Source of the DNA: MWBF01 sp040772005
GTDB taxonomy: Bacteria; Chloroflexota; Anaerolineae; CG2-30-64-16
NCBI GenBank assembly: GCA_040772005.1
Contig: JAXGYZ010000002.1
Location: forward strand, 806,001 to 870,000
Length of the DNA stretch: 64,000 nucleotides
Direction of reading: 5' to 3'
The first letter of the stretch is position 1. Every line of letters begins with the position of its first letter. A program made the position numbers and the translations under genes. The notes under the pieces are model-generated. The model made no database searches and had not been told where the DNA came from. It saw only the letters and a list, made by a program, of their open reading frames with translations. Below, piece by piece: positions 16,277 through 25,124 of the stretch.

Positions 16277-17263
16277 ATGCCGACAGCGTTAGTCACCGGC
16301 GTCACCGGCCAGGATGGTTCCTACCTGGCTGAGTTTCTGCTGGACAAGGGTTATGACGTCATCGGGATGGTGCGGCGCACGAGCACCATCAACTTTGACC
16401 GGATTCGCCATATCCAGGATCGGATCGAGATCGTGCAGGGTGACCTGCTCGATCAGGTCAGCCTGATCAATCTCCTGCAGCAGTACCGGCCCGATGAAGT
16501 CTATAATCTTGCCGCGCAGAGTTTCGTGCCGACGAGCTTCACCCAACCCGTGCTCACCGGTGAGTTCACGGCCATCGGGGTGACGCGGATGCTGGATGCC
16601 ATTCGCATCGTCGATCGTCACATCCGCTTCTACCAGGCCTCCAGCTCGGAGATGTTCGGCAAGGTGCAGGAGACGCCGCAGCGGGAGACGACGCCGTTCT
16701 ATCCGCGCAGCCCGTACGGCGCGGCGAAGGTGTACGGCCACTGGATCACGGTCAACTACCGCGAGAGCTACAACCTGTTCGCCTGCTCCGGCATCCTGTT
16801 CAACCACGAATCCCCGCGCCGCGGGCTGGAGTTCGTAACCCACAAAATCAGCAACGCGGCCGCGCGCATCAAGCTCGGCCTGCAGGATGAGCTGTTACTG
16901 GGCAACCTCGATGCGCAGCGCGACTGGGGCTACGCGCCCGATTACGTGCGCGCAATGTGGCTGATGCTCCAGCAGGACCGCCCGGATGACTACGTGGTCG
17001 CGACGGGCGAGACCCACTCGGTGCGCGAGTTCTGCCAGGCCGCGTTCGCCTGTGTGGGCCTGGATTGGGAGCAATACGTCAAGGTGGACCCGAAGTTCTA
17101 CCGGCCTGCCGAGGTGGACCTGCTGGTCGGTGATGCGGGCAAGGCTCACCGGGTGCTGGGCTGGCAGCCGTCGGTGACGTTCAATGACCTGGTGCGCATC
17201 ATGGTGGAGGCGGACCTGGCGCGGCTGCGACAGCAGGGCAATCACACGCCGCATATAGGGTGA
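16277..17263 (+). CDS. gmd: GDP-mannose 4,6-dehydratase
   Basis: 328 residues. It converts GDP-mannose to GDP-4-dehydro-6-deoxy-mannose. The NADP loop is TGVTGQDGSYLAEFLL, SSSEMFGKVQETPQ holds the catalytic Ser/Glu, YGAAKVYGHW the Tyr-Lys pair, and NHESPRRG is a hallmark of GMDs. It lies 15 bases after the reductase and feeds it product. Together they supply an activated 6-deoxy sugar to the glycosyltransferases downstream. Confidence 0.93.
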   Translation: MPTALVTGVTGQDGSYLAEFLLDKGYDVIGMVRRTSTINFDRIRHIQDRIEIVQGDLLDQVSLINLLQQYRPDEVYNLAAQSFVPTSFTQPVLTGEFTAIGVTRMLDAIRIVDRHIRFYQASSSEMFGKVQETPQRETTPFYPRSPYGAAKVYGHWITVNYRESYNLFACSGILFNHESPRRGLEFVTHKISNAAARIKLGLQDELLLGNLDAQRDWGYAPDYVRAMWLMLQQDRPDDYVVATGETHSVREFCQAAFACVGLDWEQYVKVDPKFYRPAEVDLLVGDAGKAHRVLGWQPSVTFNDLVRIMVEADLARLRQQGNHTPHIG

Positions 17264-17281
17264 GAGATGGGTGGTGAGCAG

Positions 17282-18730
17282 ATGAGCAGTAAGTTGGTGA
17301 GCGATATCGTATTTGGGACGGACGGTTGGCGCGCGCGCATGGCCGATACCTACACCTTCGACAACGTGCGGCGGTGCGCCCAGGGCTTTGCGGACTATCT
17401 CAAGGCGACCTATGCGGACGCGGCGCAGCGGGGCGCGGTCATCGGCGGCGACAAGCGGTTCCAATCCGAGGATTTCGCGGCGGCCGCGGCCGAGGTGCTG
17501 GCCGGCAACGGCATCCCCGTGCACTTCGCGGGCGGCGGCGTGCCGACGCCGGTCCTGTCGTTCGGCGTCACTGACGTACACGCGCTGGGCGCCATCAACA
17601 TCACGGCCAGCCATAATCCTCCGCAGGACAACGGCTTCAAGGTGCGCGATTTCAATGGCGGCGCGATTGACCCGGCCGGGCTGAAGGCCATCGAGGCGCG
17701 CATCCCGGCCACGGTCGCGGGCGTGCAGCGCATGGACTTCGACAAGGCGCAGAAGGCCGGCCTGATTCGCGCCTATGACCCTGTCCCGAATTACGATGCG
17801 CGCATCCGCTCGCTCGTGGATGTGCAGCGGCTCCAGGATGCAGGCTTCACCGTGTTGGTGGACAACATGTGGGGCAACGGCGCGGGCTATATCTCGCGCT
17901 TCGTCGGCGGCGGCAAGACGCGCGTCATCGAATATCATGCCGAGCGCAACCCGGTCTTCCCGGAGATGAAGCGGCCGGAGCCGATTCCCCCGAACGTGGA
18001 CGCCGGGCTGGCGAAGGCGCGCGAGCTGGGCGCGGATGTCGTCTGCATCCTGGACGGCGACGCGGACCGCTGCGGCATGGGCGACGAGAACGGCGCGTTC
18101 GTGGACCAGTTGCGGGTGTACGCGCTGCTCGCGATGTATCTGCTGGAAGTGCGCGGGGAGCGCGGGCCCATCATCAAGTCGCTCAGCACGACCTCCATGC
18201 TCGACAAGCTCGGCAAACGGTACGGCGTGCCCGTCGTACACACGGGCGTGGGCTTCAAGTACATTGCGCCCGCAATGGTGGAGCACGACGGCCTCATCGG
18301 CGGCGAGGAAAGCGGCGGCTATGCCTTCCGCGGGCACGTGCCGGAGCGCGACGGTATCCTGGGCAATCTGTACCTGCTCGACCTGCTGTGCCGGACGGGC
18401 AAGAAGCCGACCGAGCTGCTGACCATGCTGTTCGACATGGTGGGCGGGCCGCACTACTACGACCGCATCGACACCCGACTGACGGACAATGCCCTGAAGC
18501 AGGCCGCGCGTGAACGGCTCGACCGGGCACAGCCCGCAGAGATTGCCGGGCTGAAGGTCACTGACAAGAACACGACCGACGGCTACAAGTTCTCGCTGGA
18601 AGACGGCGGCTGGCTGCTCGTCCGTTTCTCCGGCACCGAGCCGCTGATTCGCGTGTACTGCGAGACGACGCACGGCGACCTGGTGCCTGCAATCCTGGCC
18701 GACGGGCTGAAAATCGCGGGCATCGCGTGA
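17282..18730 (+). CDS. Phosphohexomutase (phosphoglucomutase/phosphomannomutase family)
   Basis: 482 residues from the ATG at 17282. An in-frame ATG at 17267 would add five residues, and the ribosome-binding evidence does not clearly separate the two. Alpha-D-phosphohexomutase domains I-IV are present: phosphoserine loop TASHNPPQDN, metal loop DGDADR, sugar-specificity loop GEESGG and phosphate-binding loop RFSGTEPLIRVY. It interconverts hexose-1- and hexose-6-phosphates. Beside gmd, mannose-1-phosphate for GDP-mannose is the natural product, but glucose specificity cannot be excluded. Its stop overlaps the next start by four bases. Confidence 0.9.
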   Translation: MSSKLVSDIVFGTDGWRARMADTYTFDNVRRCAQGFADYLKATYADAAQRGAVIGGDKRFQSEDFAAAAAEVLAGNGIPVHFAGGGVPTPVLSFGVTDVHALGAINITASHNPPQDNGFKVRDFNGGAIDPAGLKAIEARIPATVAGVQRMDFDKAQKAGLIRAYDPVPNYDARIRSLVDVQRLQDAGFTVLVDNMWGNGAGYISRFVGGGKTRVIEYHAERNPVFPEMKRPEPIPPNVDAGLAKARELGADVVCILDGDADRCGMGDENGAFVDQLRVYALLAMYLLEVRGERGPIIKSLSTTSMLDKLGKRYGVPVVHTGVGFKYIAPAMVEHDGLIGGEESGGYAFRGHVPERDGILGNLYLLDLLCRTGKKPTELLTMLFDMVGGPHYYDRIDTRLTDNALKQAARERLDRAQPAEIAGLKVTDKNTTDGYKFSLEDGGWLLVRFSGTEPLIRVYCETTHGDLVPAILADGLKIAGIA

Positions 18731-19578
18731 TCGACACCCACTGCCACCTGGACCTGCACCAGTTCGACGCTGACCGCGAGGCGGTGATCGAGCGGGCCGC
18801 GGCGGCAGGCGTGCAGGTCATCATCAATCCGGCGATCGACCTGGCGTCATGCGAGCGGGTATTGGCGCTGGCAGACCGCTATCCGGGCGTCTATGCGGCG
18901 CTGGGCGTCCACCCGAACGATTGCGGCGACTTCACCGAGGACACTGTGAAGACACTGCGCGAGCTGGCGCAGCATCCGAGGGTGGTCGCCATCGGGGAGA
19001 TCGGGCTAGACTATTACTGGGAGCGTGTTGCGCACGACCAGCAGCAGCGGGCGCTGCGCAGCCAGTTGGCCCTGGCCGCGGAGTTGGGCCTGCCCGTGAT
19101 CCTGCACACACGCAATGCGCAGGGGTCCGCATCGTCGGATGCACCGTCGTGCACCGCCGACCTGCTGTGGGAAATTGAACAATGGGTACGCCAGATACCG
19201 ACACAGAGGGCCGCAACCGGTAACATAGACGTAGGCGTCTGGCATGCGTTCTCCGGCACGCTGGATGAGGCGCAGCGGGCTTACGCGACTGGGCTGGTGT
19301 TGGGGTTGGGCGGCCCGGTGACATTTCAGAATGCCCGGCGCTTACACGCCCTGGTGCCACAGTTGCGCCTGGACCGGCTGGTGTTGGAGACGGATGCGCC
19401 ATATCTGGCGCCGCACCCCCATCGCGGCCAGCGGAATGAGCCGGCCTATGTGCCCTTGATTGTCCGGAGTCTGGCACGGCTTTTTGAGACGACAATTGAC
19501 AAAGTAGTACAAGTAACCGAAGCGACGACGCACCAATGCTTCGGGACCAGGAATCTCGCCCTGCCAGGGGCGGCCTGA
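18727..19578 (+). CDS. TatD-family metal-dependent deoxyribonuclease
   Basis: 283 residues. The TatD/amidohydrolase motifs are DTHCHLDL at the N-terminus, EIGLDYYW, PVILHTRN, VWHAFSGT and LETDAPYLAPHPHRGQRNEP, giving the usual two-metal site. Members are 3'-5' DNA exonucleases with roles in repair and DNA turnover. A segment near residues 135-165 is longer than typical. The start is GTG at 18727, overlapping the mutase stop, so translation is coupled. Its company with sugar genes is probably incidental. Confidence 0.9.
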   Translation: MIDTHCHLDLHQFDADREAVIERAAAAGVQVIINPAIDLASCERVLALADRYPGVYAALGVHPNDCGDFTEDTVKTLRELAQHPRVVAIGEIGLDYYWERVAHDQQQRALRSQLALAAELGLPVILHTRNAQGSASSDAPSCTADLLWEIEQWVRQIPTQRAATGNIDVGVWHAFSGTLDEAQRAYATGLVLGLGGPVTFQNARRLHALVPQLRLDRLVLETDAPYLAPHPHRGQRNEPAYVPLIVRSLARLFETTIDKVVQVTEATTHQCFGTRNLALPGAA

Positions 19579-19594
19579 CTGTGTATCCTAACAG

Positions 19595-19646
19595 CGTAGC
19601 ATAGGCCCTTGTGCTCGCCAAAACGCCCACAAGGGGCTATGCTACG
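19595..19646. repeat. CGTAGCATAGGCCC palindrome
   Basis: CGTAGCATAGGCCCTTGTGC faces CCCACAAGGGGCTATGCTACG. An almost identical element in the opposite orientation lies at 58710-58755, 39 kb away. Non-coding gap after tatD. Confidence 0.9.
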
Positions 19647-19733
19647 AGTGATGCGGATAGGCTCCCGGCCGCTGGCCCGGACAGATTCTCAGCCCGCGCG
19701 GGTCAGCAGTCAGTGGCTCGGCGTAAGGAACCC

Positions 19734-20738
19734 ATGATTAAAGAAGTGACACTGCTCGAGCTGGTACAAGACGACCTTATTAAGGTTGAGCAAAAGATGC
19801 GGTCCATCGGCGCCGGGGCTTACGCGCCGCTCGCTGAGGCGTTCCTGCAACTGCTGGCGAGCGGCGGCAAGCGACTGCGGCCTGCGCTGGCATTGGGCGC
19901 GCATGGCCTGTTTGCCGACCGGGTCCCCGAAAAAGTCATCGCGATGGCGGCCGCGGTCGAGATGCTGCACAACGCCACGCTGGTCCACGACGACTTGATC
20001 GACAACGCACTTGTGCGCCGCGGGGTGACGACGCTCAACGCAGTGTGGAACAAGGGCGCAACCGTGCTGGCAGGCGATTACCTGTTCGCGCGGGCCGCCG
20101 GCTTCGCGGCGGAGACCGAGAACATTCGCGTGGTGCAGCTCTTCGCGGAGACGCTGCGCACCATCGTAGACGGCGAGCTGCGCCAACTCTTCTCCAGCCG
20201 CGAGTGGAGCCAGCCGAAAGACGCGTATTACCCGCGCATCTTTGCCAAGACGGCTTCGCTTTTTGCCGCCGCGACGCGCTCCGGCGCAATGCTGGCGGAT
20301 GCCACACCGGAGCAGGAACAGGCGCTCGATGACTACGGCAAGCACCTGGGGATGGCCTTCCAGATTGTCGATGACATCCTGGACTACCAGGGCAACGAGG
20401 CGACTCTGGGCAAGCCGGTGGGCGGCGACCTGCGCCAGGGCATCGTGACCCTGCCGTTCTTCTACTTTCTGCAGGGCCATCCGCATCCGGAGCGCGTCAT
20501 CGAGCTGCTCACGCAGGGCAGCAACGGCAGCGCTGTAGATGCCGGCCCGGCGGCTGCCGACGCAGCGATTGCCGATGTGATTGCTCAAGTGCGCGCGTCG
20601 GACGCGATGGCGCAGTCAGCCGCGGAGGCGCGCGATTTTGCGGAGCGCGCCAAGCGGGACCTGGCCATGTTCCCGGACAACGTTTACCGCCGGGCGTTGA
20701 CGAATCTGGCGGACTTTGTGGTTTCCCGACACGTGTGA
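19734..20738 (+). CDS. Trans-isoprenyl diphosphate synthase (long-chain polyprenyl type)
   Basis: 334 residues. It has GGKRLRP (44-50), the first Asp-rich motif DDLID (86-90) and the second DDILD (213-217), with large residues before the first motif as in octaprenyl/heptaprenyl synthases. The products would serve as quinone side chains. An undecaprenyl glycan carrier is unlikely because that is made by the unrelated cis-type enzyme. The ATG at 19734 has AAGGA upstream; longer in-frame extensions run into the palindromic repeat. The next gene's GTG overlaps its stop. Confidence 0.9.
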   Translation: MIKEVTLLELVQDDLIKVEQKMRSIGAGAYAPLAEAFLQLLASGGKRLRPALALGAHGLFADRVPEKVIAMAAAVEMLHNATLVHDDLIDNALVRRGVTTLNAVWNKGATVLAGDYLFARAAGFAAETENIRVVQLFAETLRTIVDGELRQLFSSREWSQPKDAYYPRIFAKTASLFAAATRSGAMLADATPEQEQALDDYGKHLGMAFQIVDDILDYQGNEATLGKPVGGDLRQGIVTLPFFYFLQGHPHPERVIELLTQGSNGSAVDAGPAAADAAIADVIAQVRASDAMAQSAAEARDFAERAKRDLAMFPDNVYRRALTNLADFVVSRHV

Positions 20739-21784
20739 CAGCCCCTGACCTCTCCGTCATTATCGTAAGCTGGAACGTGCGCGACCTGCTGCGCGCATGC
20801 CTGGCCTCGTTGGCCGCGGGGGTCGCGGCCGCGACCGAAGGCCCCTCGCTGACCGTCGAAGTGATCGTCGTGGATAATGCGTCCGCCGACGGCAGCGCGG
20901 CGATGGTCGCGGCTGAGTTCCCCGCGGTGCAGTTGATCGCCAACCAGGAGAACCGCGGGTTCACCGGCGGCAATAACCAGGGACTGGCGCTGGCACGCGG
21001 GCGTTATGTGCTGTTCCTCAATCCCGATACTGTCGTCTCGCCCGGCGCTTTCTCCACCATGGTCGCCTACATGGAAGCGCATCCCAAAGTGGGCGCGCTC
21101 GGGCCGCGGCTGCGTTACGGCGACGGCAGCCGCCAGTCTTCGGCGCGTCGCTTCCCCACGGTGGCGACTGCACTGTTCGAAAGCACCCCGCTGGCCTGGC
21201 ACTGGCCGGACAACCCCTGGGCGCGGGCGTACCGGATGGAAGACGAGGGATTGAAGATTGAAGATTCAAGATTGAAGATTACGACCGGGATGGCGGAAAA
21301 TCTTCAATCTTCAATCTTCAATCCTGCATCGCCTGTGGATTGGGTCGTCGGCGCGGCGCTCCTGACCCGCCGCGCGGTGCTGGACGAAATCGGTGGGTTC
21401 GACGAGGGGTACTTCATGTACTCCGAGGAGCTGGACTGGTGTCGCCGCGCGGCGCTCGCCGGCTGGCAGACGGTCTATCTGCCCACCGCAGAGATCATCC
21501 ACTATGAAGGGAAGTCGTCGGAGCAGGTCGTGGCCGCACGACACATCCGCTTTCACCGGAGCCGGGTGCGCTACTTCCGCAAGTTCCACGGCCGCGCGGC
21601 TGCCGAAACGGTGCGGCTTGCCGTGCTCGGCATGTTTGCCGTAGAATGGCTGCTGGAAGCAGGCAAGTGGCTGCTGGGCTCCCGCCGCGCGCTGCGGCGC
21701 GAACGGCTGGCCGCATACCGTCAGTTGCTCAAGTCCGGCCTCCGGCCGGCCTCCGGCCTGCGCCCGGCGTCCGGCCTGCGCTGA
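20735..21784 (+). CDS. Family 2 glycosyltransferase (rhamnosyltransferase-like) carrying an in-frame palindromic repeat
   Basis: 349 residues. The GT-A fold is shown by SVIIVSWNVRDLLRACL, VDNASADGSA, ENRGFTGGNNQGL and the LNPDTVV metal site; GFDEGYFMYSEELDWCRR is typical of the WbbL/rhamnosyltransferase subgroup. A rhamnose-like donor fits the gmd/reductase pair upstream, but this is inference. Between the acceptor loop and PVDWVVGAALL, about 25 residues are read from an ATTGAAGATT palindrome (21248-21324). The C-terminus is a tandem ASGLRP repeat (21733-21780). GTG at 20735 overlaps the previous stop. Confidence 0.9.
   Translation: MTAPDLSVIIVSWNVRDLLRACLASLAAGVAAATEGPSLTVEVIVVDNASADGSAAMVAAEFPAVQLIANQENRGFTGGNNQGLALARGRYVLFLNPDTVVSPGAFSTMVAYMEAHPKVGALGPRLRYGDGSRQSSARRFPTVATALFESTPLAWHWPDNPWARAYRMEDEGLKIEDSRLKITTGMAENLQSSIFNPASPVDWVVGAALLTRRAVLDEIGGFDEGYFMYSEELDWCRRAALAGWQTVYLPTAEIIHYEGKSSEQVVAARHIRFHRSRVRYFRKFHGRAAAETVRLAVLGMFAVEWLLEAGKWLLGSRRALRRERLAAYRQLLKSGLRPASGLRPASGLR
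21248..21324. repeat. ATTGAAGATT palindrome in frame inside the GT2 gene
   Basis: GGATTGAAGATTGAAGATTC onward faces AATCTTCAATCTTCAATC. It is read through without stop or frameshift, giving GLKIEDSRLKI ... ENLQSSIFNP. It is the same family as 13619-13704, which is intergenic. Confidence 0.93.
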
Positions 21785-21805
21785 CTCTCTGTGATACGAG
21801 GCCCT

Positions 21806-23062
21806 ATGCGCATCCTCTTCGTCACCGGCGAATATCCTGCCATGCAGGGCGGTGTGGGCGACTACACCCGGCGCCTGGGCCAGGCGTTGGGCCAACTCGG
21901 CGCAGACGTCCACGTGCTGACCCACGCCGATGCGGGCGGCGACCATCTGCGCGCGCCCTCCGCAGCATACGAGCCGACCGTCCATGCGGTGATGACGAGC
22001 ACCGGTTGGGCGCTCTGGGGCTACACGCTGCACGCCATCCGCGAACTGCAACCCGATATCGTGCATATCCAGTACCAGTCTGCGGCCTATGGGCTGCGTG
22101 CGGCGGTCAACCTGCTGCCCTGGCGGCTGCGCCGGATGCGCGGGCGGCCGCCAGGGCACGGCGCGTCGCCAGGTCACGGCGCGCCGCCAGGGCACGGCGC
22201 GCCGCCGTGCACGTTGACCACGTTTCACGACCTCCGTTTCCCTTACCTGTTCCCGAAGGCCGGCCCGCTGCGCCACCAGGCCGTGCTGGCGCTGGCGCGG
22301 CACAGCGACGCGAACGTCGTGACCAACCCGGCGGACTGGGTGCGCCTGCAGGCCGCGGGGTTGACAGGCAAGCTCCACCCGATTCCCATCGGGAGCAACA
22401 TCCAGTGCGAGCCGCCGCCTGGCTACGAGCGCGACCGCCAGCGGGCGCGCTGGGGTGCGGACCGCGACACCTGGCTGCTCGGCTACTTCGGCTTTCTCAA
22501 CGCGGGCAAGGGCGGAGAGACGCTCATCCGCTGCCTTGCGGAGCTGGTGCGGGCGGGCCGTCCCGCGCGGCTGCTCATGGTGGGCGGCAAGGTCGGCGCG
22601 AGCGACCCGACCAACCTCGCCTACCTGGCAAAGGTCGAGGCGTTGATTGCGGAGTTGGGACTGGCCGAGCGCGTGCAGTGGACCGGCTTCACCGACCCGC
22701 CGGAGGTGTCGGCCAATCTGCTCGCGGCAGACTGCGCGGTCCTCCCCTATCGGGAGGGTGCCTCGCTCCGCCACGGCAGCCTGATGGCCGCGCTGGCCCA
22801 CGGCCTGCCCATCGTGAGCACCGAGGTCCCGGCCGCCGTGCGCGCCGACCCCGGCCTCTTCCCGCTGCCGGTCAACGGCGAGAGCGCGCTGCTGACGCCG
22901 CCGGATGACCCCGCGTCACTGGCCGCGGCAGTCACCCGCCTGATGACTGAGGACGGGCTGGCCGCGCGTCTCGGCGCCGCGTCAGCCGCGCTGGCGCGCG
23001 CGTTCGCCTGGGATGTCATCGCGCGGCGGCATCTTGACCTGTACGGCCAGTTGGGTCGGTAG
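21806..23062 (+). CDS. Family 4 glycosyltransferase (GT-B)
   Basis: 418 residues. The N-terminal Rossmann domain has MRILFVTGEYPAMQGGVGDYTRRL; the C-terminal domain has LLGYFGFLNAGKGGETL, the acceptor/donor region LPYREGASLRHGSLMAALAHGLPIV and the usual glycine-rich loops. It would transfer a nucleotide-linked sugar during surface glycan assembly; the sugar is unknown. ATG at 21806 with GAGG upstream is preferred over GTG at 21791. Residues near 115-135 are three 18-base tandem repeats encoding PGHGAP units between the two domain halves, an insertion not expected in the family. Confidence 0.9.
   Translation: MRILFVTGEYPAMQGGVGDYTRRLGQALGQLGADVHVLTHADAGGDHLRAPSAAYEPTVHAVMTSTGWALWGYTLHAIRELQPDIVHIQYQSAAYGLRAAVNLLPWRLRRMRGRPPGHGASPGHGAPPGHGAPPCTLTTFHDLRFPYLFPKAGPLRHQAVLALARHSDANVVTNPADWVRLQAAGLTGKLHPIPIGSNIQCEPPPGYERDRQRARWGADRDTWLLGYFGFLNAGKGGETLIRCLAELVRAGRPARLLMVGGKVGASDPTNLAYLAKVEALIAELGLAERVQWTGFTDPPEVSANLLAADCAVLPYREGASLRHGSLMAALAHGLPIVSTEVPAAVRADPGLFPLPVNGESALLTPPDDPASLAAAVTRLMTEDGLAARLGAASAALARAFAWDVIARRHLDLYGQLGR
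22151..22204 (+). repeat. Three 18-bp tandem repeats inside the GT4 gene
   Basis: CCAGGGCACGGCGCGTCG, CCAGGTCACGGCGCGCCG and CCAGGGCACGGCGCGCCG. They encode (P)GHGASPGHGAPPGHGAP. The unit is a multiple of three, so copy-number change would keep the frame. Confidence 0.93.
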
Positions 23063-23066
23063 CGGC

Positions 23067-25124
23067 ATGAGTATGGGGAGCTACTTGCGCGAGGGGGCTG
23101 CGCAGGCATCGGTCAGGCGCCGGGTTCGCTGGCTGCTCGTCGTGCTGATCCTGGTCGCCTTTGCGCGTCTGCTCTGGCGGGTGGATGCCAAGAGCCTGTG
23201 GTGGGACGAAAGCCTGAGCCTCCAGCGCGCCGAGTCGCCGCTGGCCGACCTGCTGCTGGGCCACTTCGTCTTCGACGACGGCATCACGCAGGCGCTCTCG
23301 TTCGACCAGCATCCGTTCATCTATTTCGTCCTGCTCGGTGGGCTGATGCGGCTGGCCGGGCAAAGCGACCTCGTCCTGCGCTTTCCATCCGTGGCCGCTG
23401 CCACGCTGCTTATACCGGCTGCCTGGACGTTGGCCCGGCTGTTGGTCCGCCGCCGCGTCCTGCCACCCGGCGCGGCGATATGGGCCGCGCTGCTCGCGGC
23501 GGCCAATCCCTTCTATCTCTGGTACGGCCGCGAAGTCCGCATGTATACGCTGGTGCCTCTGCTGGCGCTGGTCAGTTCCTACCTCCTGCTGCGCGGGTGG
23601 GCCGAGGACTCCCGACCCGTGGCGCGGCGATATCTACTCGGCTATCTCGTGGCCCTGGTGCTGCTGTTGGGCACGCATTATCTGGCGGTCCTGATCCTGC
23701 CCGTTCATGCCATCATCGTGCTGGCGCGGCTGGCCGCGCGCAGCCGCCGCCAGGCGGGCCTGGTCATCGTGGGACTGCTGGCAGGCGGCGCACTCATTGC
23801 CTGGGCGCTGGACCGCCTTGTGCTGAAAAGCCCGGGGGCCGGGACGAACTTTGCGATCGTATCGCTGCCGGTCATGGCGCGGGATTTGCTCAACGCCTTC
23901 AGCCTCGGGCTGAGCGTCGATGTGGCGCGGGTGCTATGGCTGGACCTGGTCTTTGCGGGGCTAGCGATTCTGGGCGTGGCCTGGTCACTGCGGCGGGGCC
24001 GGCTGACCAACCCGGAGGCCTGGTTCCTGCCCGCGTTCCTGCTGCTGCCCATCCTGCTGCTTCAGGTCATCCAGTGGGTGCAGCCGGCCTACATGAACGC
24101 GCGGCACCTCAGCCTGATCAGCGGCGCATTCCTGCTGTTGGTGGCCGGCGGTCTCGCGGCCGTGTGGCATATCCGGCATTGGGCCGCGATGGCGTTGGCG
24201 GCCCTGCTGCTGGCCGGCAGCGTTTACAGCACCTATAACTACTATTATTCGCCAGAGTATAGCAAGGACAACTTCGCGGCCGTGGGCGTGGACCTGGCCG
24301 CGGCGCTGCAACCCGGCGATGGGCTGGTCATGGTGCCCACGGAGATGGTGCGCCTGTACCGTCACTACCTCCCCCTGGACCTGCTGGCACGCGCGGTGCC
24401 TGCCGAAGCTCCGGCCGCAGACGAACCGCGCAATGCCTGGCAGAGCCTCCCGCAACTCGGCGCGCCGTGGGAGGTCACCGAGGCGCGCTTGGCCGCGATG
24501 CTCGGCCGTCATCGCCGCATCTGGCTGGTTGCTTCCGGCATGGTGCCGCTCAGCCCCTTCCAGCAGGAGACGCGCGAGTGGCTCTCCGCCAACGCCTTCC
24601 TGGTGCAGGACAACGGCTACGAATCCAACACGCTCCTGTGGCTCAAGCTGTACCTGCCGCAGGCGCCCGTCCTCCCTGCCCTTCCCGCAGCCGTGCAGCA
24701 TCCGGTGAGCGCGGTCTTCGGTGAGCGCGTCCGCCTCAGCGGGTACGACACCGGCCAGCCGTTGAGTGCGGCGAGCGTCACGCCCGTGACCCTCTACTGG
24801 CAGCCCGCACAGGCCATGGACCGGCGCTACAAGTACATCCTGCGCTGGACAGGCGCGGACGGCGCACCGCTGCCTGCTGCGGGTCACACCGAACGCGAGC
24901 CGTATCACGGCCTCCTGCCGACGACCATGTGGGGGCCAGGCCAGACGATTGTCGAGTACAGCGAACTGCCGCCCCGCACAGCAGAGCCCGCCCCGCCCGG
25001 GAAGGTGCGGCTCGCGCTGCAGGTCTACGATGCCGAGACCCTGGAAAAGCTGCCCCTGACGGAGGCGGACCCGGCCCTGGTCGCTGCGGACGGTCAGACC
25101 CTCCTGTTGCCCTATGTGCCCTAG
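23067..25124 (+). CDS. GT-C-like polytopic mannosyltransferase-family protein (array member A)
   Basis: 685 residues from the ATG at 23067. After the first membrane helix comes SLWWDESLS, the luminal acidic motif of GT39/PMT-like GT-C enzymes that use polyprenyl-phosphate sugars. About ten further hydrophobic segments follow to about residue 395, then a soluble region. The last 140 residues hold the beta-rich module shared by the whole array (FGERVRLSGYD, VTLYWQPA, LLPTTMWGPGQ, LALQVYDAETLEKLPL). The donor and acceptor are unknown. It starts five bases after the GT4 stop, and its own stop overlaps the next start by 11 bases. Confidence 0.85.
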   Translation: MSMGSYLREGAAQASVRRRVRWLLVVLILVAFARLLWRVDAKSLWWDESLSLQRAESPLADLLLGHFVFDDGITQALSFDQHPFIYFVLLGGLMRLAGQSDLVLRFPSVAAATLLIPAAWTLARLLVRRRVLPPGAAIWAALLAAANPFYLWYGREVRMYTLVPLLALVSSYLLLRGWAEDSRPVARRYLLGYLVALVLLLGTHYLAVLILPVHAIIVLARLAARSRRQAGLVIVGLLAGGALIAWALDRLVLKSPGAGTNFAIVSLPVMARDLLNAFSLGLSVDVARVLWLDLVFAGLAILGVAWSLRRGRLTNPEAWFLPAFLLLPILLLQVIQWVQPAYMNARHLSLISGAFLLLVAGGLAAVWHIRHWAAMALAALLLAGSVYSTYNYYYSPEYSKDNFAAVGVDLAAALQPGDGLVMVPTEMVRLYRHYLPLDLLARAVPAEAPAADEPRNAWQSLPQLGAPWEVTEARLAAMLGRHRRIWLVASGMVPLSPFQQETREWLSANAFLVQDNGYESNTLLWLKLYLPQAPVLPALPAAVQHPVSAVFGERVRLSGYDTGQPLSAASVTPVTLYWQPAQAMDRRYKYILRWTGADGAPLPAAGHTEREPYHGLLPTTMWGPGQTIVEYSELPPRTAEPAPPGKVRLALQVYDAETLEKLPLTEADPALVAADGQTLLLPYVP

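Noticed and set aside
22151..22204. CRISPR-like repeats
   Set aside because: The 18-bp units are directly adjacent without spacers and lie in a reading frame; they are a coding tandem repeat.
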